A DNA stretch of 10,447 nt from an uncultured Oscillospiraceae bacterium. Lineage in GTDB: Bacteria > Bacillota > Clostridia > Oscillospirales > Ruminococcaceae. The translations under genes were made by a program, and so were the position numbers. Shown piece by piece: positions 6,275 through 10,447 of the stretch; within the stretch, counting starts at the first letter, position 1; the number at the start of each line of letters is the position of its first letter. The stretch covers positions 1-10,447 of the forward strand of contig CAKTAM010000063.1 in the NCBI GenBank assembly GCA_934527255.1. The letters are read 5' to 3'. The notes under the pieces were generated by a model that saw only the letters and a list, made by a program, of their open reading frames with translations, ran no database searches and had not been told where the DNA came from.

Positions 6275-6356
6275 TCCGGCGCCCTCCCTTTCCACATATC
6301 CGGCCTTGCCGGACGTCGTACGCCATTCTATGGCAAACTGACCGAAAGAGTGCCTG

Positions 6357-7238
6357 TCAATTCTCCCATTCTTTGCGTTCTCTGGCCTGCTGGTACATCT
6401 GCTGGTAGCTCTGATAGCGACTTTGGGCGATTTTTCCCTCCTCCACCGCCTGCCGAACGGCACAGCCTTTTTCGCAGGTATGCGAACACCCCGTAAAGCG
6501 GCACTGCAGCAGATACGGCCGCATTTCGGGAAATGCATACTGCAGGTTCTCCTTGGGAATGGCCGCCGCACGCTCCAGATCGAGGCTGGAAAACCCGGGC
6601 GTATCCGCCACAAGACCGCCGCAGACTTCGAAAAGCTCGACCTGACGGGTCGTATGCTTTCCGCGGCCCAGCTTTTTGCTGATGGCGGCCGTCTCCTGCC
6701 CCAGCCCAGGCAGCAGGGCGTTGAGCAGCGTGGATTTTCCCACGCCGGAATTGCCGCAGAACACACAGATATTCCCGGCAATGCGCTGCTGCAGCTCTGC
6801 AAGGCCGTCACCGGTCGCCGCGTTGACGGCCACCGACAGAATGCCGCTTTGTGCATACAAACGCACCAGCTCCTCACCGGAGGCCAAATCGGTTTTGGTC
6901 ACCACGACCACCGGCTGCGCCCCTTTGTCAATGGCGATGGCCAGCAGCTGATCCATTACCCATGTGCTGGGCTGAGGCTCGCAGGTGCTGACGACCAGAA
7001 AGAATACGTCAACATTAGCAACTGCCGGGCGAACAAAGGTGTTTTTTCGCGGCTGCACCCCCGCAATGACCCAACTGCCCTCCTGCTCCTCCAGCATTAC
7101 GGTATCACCCGGCAGCGGGGCCAGACCTCGTTTGCGAAAAATACCGCGTGCTTTGGTCTCCAGCAGCCCCTGTGCCGTGCTGACATAATAAAAGCCTGCA
7201 ATGCCCTTTCGGACAACATTTTCAAACGCTTCGTTCAT
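6357..7238 (-). CDS. rsgA: Ribosome small subunit-dependent GTPase RsgA
   Basis: A 293-residue circularly permuted GTPase that binds the 30S subunit and checks its late maturation. An N-terminal OB-fold (about 1-70) is followed by G4 TKTD (114-117), G1 GNSGVGKS (162-169), the switch region KHTTR (194-198) and G3 DTPG (212-215). The C-terminal zinc site uses C246, C251, H253 and C259 in the CRFTGCSHTCEKGC stretch. The order G4-G1-G3 is diagnostic. The length is normal. The start ATG 7238 gives the family N-terminus (GFYYV) and leaves 13 bases after the kinase stop. An ATG at 7310 in the same open frame would overlap the kinase by about 60 bases and add an alien 24 residues. The ribosome binding site is weak (GGGGTAA), so coupling to the kinase is likely. 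In B. subtilis the homologue CpgA is phosphorylated by PrkC. Confidence 0.95.
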   Translation of the reverse strand: MNEAFENVVRKGIAGFYYVSTAQGLLETKARGIFRKRGLAPLPGDTVMLEEQEGSWVIAGVQPRKNTFVRPAVANVDVFFLVVSTCEPQPSTWVMDQLLAIAIDKGAQPVVVVTKTDLASGEELVRLYAQSGILSVAVNAATGDGLAELQQRIAGNICVFCGNSGVGKSTLLNALLPGLGQETAAISKKLGRGKHTTRQVELFEVCGGLVADTPGFSSLDLERAAAIPKENLQYAFPEMRPYLLQCRFTGCSHTCEKGCAVRQAVEEGKIAQSRYQSYQQMYQQARERKEWEN

Positions 7239-7251
7239 ACCGGCCGACCCG

Positions 7252-9390
7252 TTACCCCGGCTGCCGGACGCCGCCGTTCCGGGCATCCGGCGGCGGATTG
7301 GTAGAATCACCCTTGCTGTCGGACGAGGAATCGCCCGGATCCGGGGTATCCGGATCCGGCTTTTCCGGTTCGGAGCTGCTGGACGGCGTACGGTTCACCA
7401 CACAGTCCTTATTGGAATCGGAATGGTCGTCGCCATCCGGGCAGGTGCAGCCCGCCGGCCGCTTGGCAGCCTCCAGCGTCAGAGTGATCTCGGTCTCTCC
7501 GCTAAGGACGAACTCTTTCCCGCCGACCTTGATAGTCTCCTGCGTGGCTGTTGTACGCACCGGGAAGCTGAAGGTCTGCTTCTGCTTGCCGCCTTCCGTC
7601 TCGTAGGTTCCGCCGGGGTACTCCACCTTCTGGCCGTTGCGGATAATGCCGCCGTCCTTGGCAACAATGGTGACCGAGACTTTCCATTCCCGAACGATAT
7701 AGCCCAGGCTGTAGGAAACATTGATGGAGGAGCCGGTATACACCTGCGTGCCCTCCGGTACGGACTGCTCGAGGATTGTGCCCTCCGGCTGTTCGCTTTC
7801 TACACCGGTCGCCGTTCCCAGCGAAAGCGAGCTTTGGCTGAGCACCTTTTTGGCATCTTCCAGCGAAGCAAGGCCCACCAGCTGCGGCACATTGCGCATA
7901 TTATCCACCTTTTCGGTGCTGATGAACACCGTCACCTGCTGCCCGCTGCTGAGCTGTGTGTTGGCCGAGGGCTCGGTTTTGATAACCTGCCCCAGCGGCA
8001 CGGCCGGGTTGGTCTCGTAACGCACCAGCACGCTCAGATCCAGCGCCGTCAGTGTAGAGACTGCCTCGTCGCGGGTATACCCCTCCACATTGGGCACCGT
8101 CACGATCTGTACGCCCTTGCTGACGCGCAGAATGATCTCGTGCCCCTCCTTCACGGTCTTGTTTCCCTTGGGGCTTTGGTCGTACACCTCGCCCGCCGCA
8201 TAATCGGAGCGGTAGGTCTCCTTGACGGTAAACACAAATTGAGAGGAATAGGTGCTGTTGTTGAGAATATCGTCCACCTGCATCCCCACAAAGTTGGGCA
8301 GGTCAACATCCGCCGCCTTTTCAAACAGCGAATTGCCGCTGAGATGGAAGATCATATAGACCAGAACCACCGAGCCGATCAAAAAGGCAAACGCCATTCC
8401 GGCCAGAATGGGCAGGATATAATGCGAAAGCCTCTTTTTCTTTTTTCGGGAGCCTGCGGCAGAACCCGACGCTCCGCTTTTTGCTTTGACGTCCTTCACT
8501 GTATCCATATACCTCGTTGGCGTATCGTGCATATACTGATAAGCGAACTGAATGCTGGGATTTTCCTTAAAGCGCGCAATGTCCTCCAGCATGGCCTGCG
8601 CCGATTCGTACCGTTTGGCCGGATCCTTTTCCATGGCGCGCAGCACAATGGCTTCCAGACTTTCCGGAATGTCGGGGTTCAGCTCATGCGGCGGGCGCGG
8701 ATCCTCTGAGATCTGCTTGATGGCCACGGCGACATTGCTTTCCCCGTCAAACGGCAGCTGGCCGGTCAGCATCTCGTACATCATCACACCGACGGAATAA
8801 ATATCCGATTTGGCATCCGTCACGTCGCCGCGCGCCTGCTCGGGGCTGATGTAATGCACCGAGCCCATGGCCTTATCCGTTGTTGTGTGTACACCGCTGC
8901 GGGAAAAACGGGCAATGCCGAAATCCATCACCTTAATGGAGCCATCCCGCAGAAGCATGATGTTTTGCGGCTTGATATCACGATGGATAATGCCATGCTC
9001 ATGCGCATGCTGCAGTGCCTGCAGGGTCTCCTCGGTGTACTGGACCGTTTCCTTCCAGGTCAGCTTTCCGCCGTTCTCCTCCATGAAGCGCTTGAGATCC
9101 TCGCCCTCCACCAGCTCCATCACCAGAAACTGGGTCTTATCCCACACGCTGACATCGTAAACCTTGACGATATTGGGATGATCCAGCATGGAGATCGCGC
9201 GGGATTCGTTTTTGAAGCGCTGGACGATCTCATCGTTATCCAGAAACTGTTCCTTCAGCACCTTGACCGCAACAATACGGCCGTTTGCCAGATCCCTTGC
9301 GCGGTACACCCGCGCCATACCGCCGCTGCCGATCAGCTCCAGCAGTTCGTACCGGCCGTCGAGCTTTTTTCCGATCCATTGATCCATCAC
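7252..9390 (-). CDS. prkC: PASTA-domain Ser/Thr protein kinase, PrkC/Stk1 type
   Basis: A 712-residue membrane kinase (711 if ATG 9387 is used instead of GTG 9390). The cytoplasmic kinase domain (about 14-275) has the glycine loop GSGGMARV (21-28), K43, E62, HRDIKPQN (136-143), DFG (156-158), threonines T169-T171 in the activation loop and SPE at 182-184. A basic juxtamembrane stretch (RKKKKR, 315-320) precedes one membrane helix (325-347). Three extracellular PASTA repeats follow at about 362-426, 428-492 and 498-562; they bind muropeptides or lipid II in the family. The rest is unusual: a beta-rich segment (563-643), a Cys-bearing acidic stretch (C648, C650, C663) and a Ser/Pro/Asp-rich tail to 712. 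Nearby substrates may include RsgA; PrpC reverses its action. The ribosome binding site AAAGGA is rather far (14-17 bases) from either start. Confidence 0.96.
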   Translation of the reverse strand: MMDQWIGKKLDGRYELLELIGSGGMARVYRARDLANGRIVAVKVLKEQFLDNDEIVQRFKNESRAISMLDHPNIVKVYDVSVWDKTQFLVMELVEGEDLKRFMEENGGKLTWKETVQYTEETLQALQHAHEHGIIHRDIKPQNIMLLRDGSIKVMDFGIARFSRSGVHTTTDKAMGSVHYISPEQARGDVTDAKSDIYSVGVMMYEMLTGQLPFDGESNVAVAIKQISEDPRPPHELNPDIPESLEAIVLRAMEKDPAKRYESAQAMLEDIARFKENPSIQFAYQYMHDTPTRYMDTVKDVKAKSGASGSAAGSRKKKKRLSHYILPILAGMAFAFLIGSVVLVYMIFHLSGNSLFEKAADVDLPNFVGMQVDDILNNSTYSSQFVFTVKETYRSDYAAGEVYDQSPKGNKTVKEGHEIILRVSKGVQIVTVPNVEGYTRDEAVSTLTALDLSVLVRYETNPAVPLGQVIKTEPSANTQLSSGQQVTVFISTEKVDNMRNVPQLVGLASLEDAKKVLSQSSLSLGTATGVESEQPEGTILEQSVPEGTQVYTGSSINVSYSLGYIVREWKVSVTIVAKDGGIIRNGQKVEYPGGTYETEGGKQKQTFSFPVRTTATQETIKVGGKEFVLSGETEITLTLEAAKRPAGCTCPDGDDHSDSNKDCVVNRTPSSSSEPEKPDPDTPDPGDSSSDSKGDSTNPPPDARNGGVRQPG

Positions 9391-9474
9391 TTGCGTATGA
9401 CCATTCCTTTCCGGACTGAATGCGTATTTCTTCGCCGCCTGCCTGCAGGCCCAGCCCTCTGGGTAATTTGGAGG
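9391..9474 (-). other. 84-bp gap between phosphatase and kinase with hairpins
   Basis: The phosphatase and kinase genes usually touch or overlap; here 84 bases separate them. On the minus strand CCCAGAGGGCTGGG (9450-9463) folds as a 5-bp hairpin and the perfect palindrome GCCTGCAGGC (9441-9450) adjoins it. Closer to the kinase, ATG GTC ATA CGC AAG TGA forms a 5-codon frame whose stop overlaps the kinase ATG as TGATG. No U-tract follows the hairpins, so termination is unlikely. They could be RNA-processing or translation-control elements (inference). Confidence 0.4.
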
Positions 9475-10209
9475 TTACTCTGCCATGGAAAGCAGCACGA
9501 CGGTTGCATTGTCCTGCGCTTCCCCCTGCAGCACGCCGTCGATCAGCCGTGCCGCACTATCATAAAACGATGACGAACGCAAAACGCCTTCGATCTGTTC
9601 CGCCCTCAGCGCATTGGTCAGCCCATCGGTGCAAAGCAGCAGCATATCCTCTTTGTGCAGGGCGATCTGCATACAGTCTGCCGCCACCTGCGGCTGAATG
9701 CCCACCGCCCGTGTAATAACGTTCTTCTGCGGATGAACGTCCGCCTCCTGTTGGGAGATCATCCCGCGCTCCACCATTTCCTGCACCATGGAATGATCCT
9801 TCGTCAGCTGACGAAGAGCACCCTCCCGGTAAAGATAAACGCGCGAATCACCCACCGAGGCCAACGTGCACAGGCCGTTTGCCACCAGTGCAAGCACCAT
9901 GGTAGTGCCCATGCCGCGCAAGGCGGGCTGCTGGCAGGCCTGTGCGTACACACGGCTGTTGGCCGCGGCCGCGATCTCCGCGGCGGCCTCCAGCAGCTGC
10001 TGCGGCGTGCTCTCGGCAAGCGCCAGCGTCCGGCAGCGCTCCTCCACCAGCGTCACCGCCAGCGAGCTGGCCGCCGCGCCGCCGTTGGCGCCGCCCATAC
10101 CGTCGCATACCACGGCCCATGCGCAGCCATCCGCCACAATGGACGCGCGGTAATCATCCTGATTTTCCTCCCGAAGCTTTCCAACATCGGTCTTTGCCAC
10201 CAAACGCAT
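9475..10209 (-). CDS. prpC: PP2C-family Ser/Thr phosphatase, PrpC/Stp type
   Basis: A 244-residue metal-dependent phosphatase that removes phosphate from Ser/Thr on the kinase and its targets. The expected motifs appear in order: ENQDD (15-19) with D18, DGMGG (36-40) with metal ligands D36 and G37, RGMGTT (98-103), SVGDSRVYL (118-126), LTKDHS (135-140), ITRAVG (165-170), CTDGLTN (193-199) with D195, and DN at 233-234. No membrane segment is present, so it is cytoplasmic. The length is normal for the family (about 240-250). The start ATG 10209 lies 6 bases after the rlmN stop. Its ribosome binding site AGGTGAT overlaps that stop, so translation is likely coupled to rlmN. It is the partner of the kinase downstream. 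Confidence 0.95.
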   Translation of the reverse strand: MRLVAKTDVGKLREENQDDYRASIVADGCAWAVVCDGMGGANGGAAASSLAVTLVEERCRTLALAESTPQQLLEAAAEIAAAANSRVYAQACQQPALRGMGTTMVLALVANGLCTLASVGDSRVYLYREGALRQLTKDHSMVQEMVERGMISQQEADVHPQKNVITRAVGIQPQVAADCMQIALHKEDMLLLCTDGLTNALRAEQIEGVLRSSSFYDSAARLIDGVLQGEAQDNATVVLLSMAE

Positions 10210-10215
10210 TCTGCA

Positions 10216-10447
10216 TCACCTTTTTTCTGCCGCCGCGCCGGATGGCGCCGTCGGCTCCTGTGTGGTCTCCTCTTTCTTTTCCTGCATTTCTTCCCGCCGC
10301 AGCTGCCCGCATGCGGCGCTGATATCCGACCCCAGACGCCGCCGGATGGTCGCGTTGACCCCGCGCGCCTGCAGCAGCTTTTGAAAACGCGCCACATTAC
10401 GCGCATCCGTTGCGGAATAAGGCGAACCGTCCACCGGATTGATCGGG
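10216..10447 (-). CDS. rlmN: RlmN, 23S rRNA (A2503-C2)/tRNA (A37-C2) methyltransferase, C-terminal part
   Basis: Only the last 76 residues are in the window; the gene continues past the right end. RlmN is a radical SAM enzyme that methylates C2 of A2503 in 23S rRNA and of A37 in some tRNAs. The visible part starts PINPVDGSPYS and contains GSDISAACGQLRRE, which matches the family C-terminus, including the cysteine that is methylated and forms the adduct with RNA (C355 in E. coli). After that motif a charged 20-odd-residue tail (KKEETTQEPTAPSG and following) extends beyond the usual end. The stop at 10216 is shared with the ribosome binding site of the phosphatase gene. Confidence 0.93.
   Translation of the reverse strand, partial: PINPVDGSPYSATDARNVARFQKLLQARGVNATIRRRLGSDISAACGQLRREEMQEKKEETTQEPTAPSGAAAEKR

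Noticed and set aside
6423..7304. Plus-strand open frame opposite rsgA
   Set aside because: The minus strand carries the complete GTPase motif set; the plus frame has none.
7201..8709. Plus-strand open frame of 502 codons
   Set aside because: It is antisense to the well-supported PASTA kinase and rich in H, R and L without domain structure, as expected of a shadow frame.

Overview
The window is a run of minus-strand genes from a moderately GC-rich, endospore-forming, Gram-positive bacterium. It is most likely a Clostridia member, plausibly the Oscillospirales; that placement is inferred from gene content and amino-acid style, not from a marker gene. The core order rlmN - prpC - prkC - rsgA is the conserved Firmicutes translation/cell-wall signalling cluster. 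A SipL-type SPOCS/LysM protein and a SpoVM micro-protein both point to a spore former, and SipL points to Clostridia rather than Bacilli.

Layout from right to left, which is the direction of transcription. (1) 10447-6357 holds the 3' end of rlmN (23S rRNA/tRNA methyltransferase), a PP2C phosphatase, a PASTA Ser/Thr kinase and the ribosome-assembly GTPase RsgA. Gaps are short except for 84 bp between phosphatase and kinase. (2) 6274-6191 is a 27-codon gene with a strong ribosome binding site that matches SpoVM, followed by two tandem terminators. (3) 5907-4384 is a 507-aa SPOCS/LysM protein (SipL type) starting at GTG. SpoVM and SipL both work with SpoIVA in building the basement layer of the spore coat, so the pair forms a small sporulation locus. 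(4) 4161-3292 is a stand-alone serine hydrolase of the beta-lactamase/PBP-like family with hairpins on both sides. (5) 3234-708 is a self-contained regulatory and transport operon: a LytTR operator, a near-consensus promoter, a LytTR regulator, a four-helix DUF3021 membrane protein, an ABC ATPase and an ABC-2 permease. The last three genes are tightly coupled, with two ATGA overlaps. (6) 707-1 has no gene I can support. It carries two strong hairpin terminators and possibly a fragmentary short frame.

Functionally, the right half joins translation maintenance (RlmN, RsgA), reversible Ser/Thr phosphorylation (PrpC/PrkC, sensing wall fragments through PASTA repeats) and spore morphogenesis. The left half looks like a stress- or peptide-responsive export system under LytTR autoregulation. 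I found no mobile element, CRISPR array, tRNA or rRNA. The most useful points are the SpoVM gene, its adjacency to SipL, and the LytTR operator with exact two-turn spacing.
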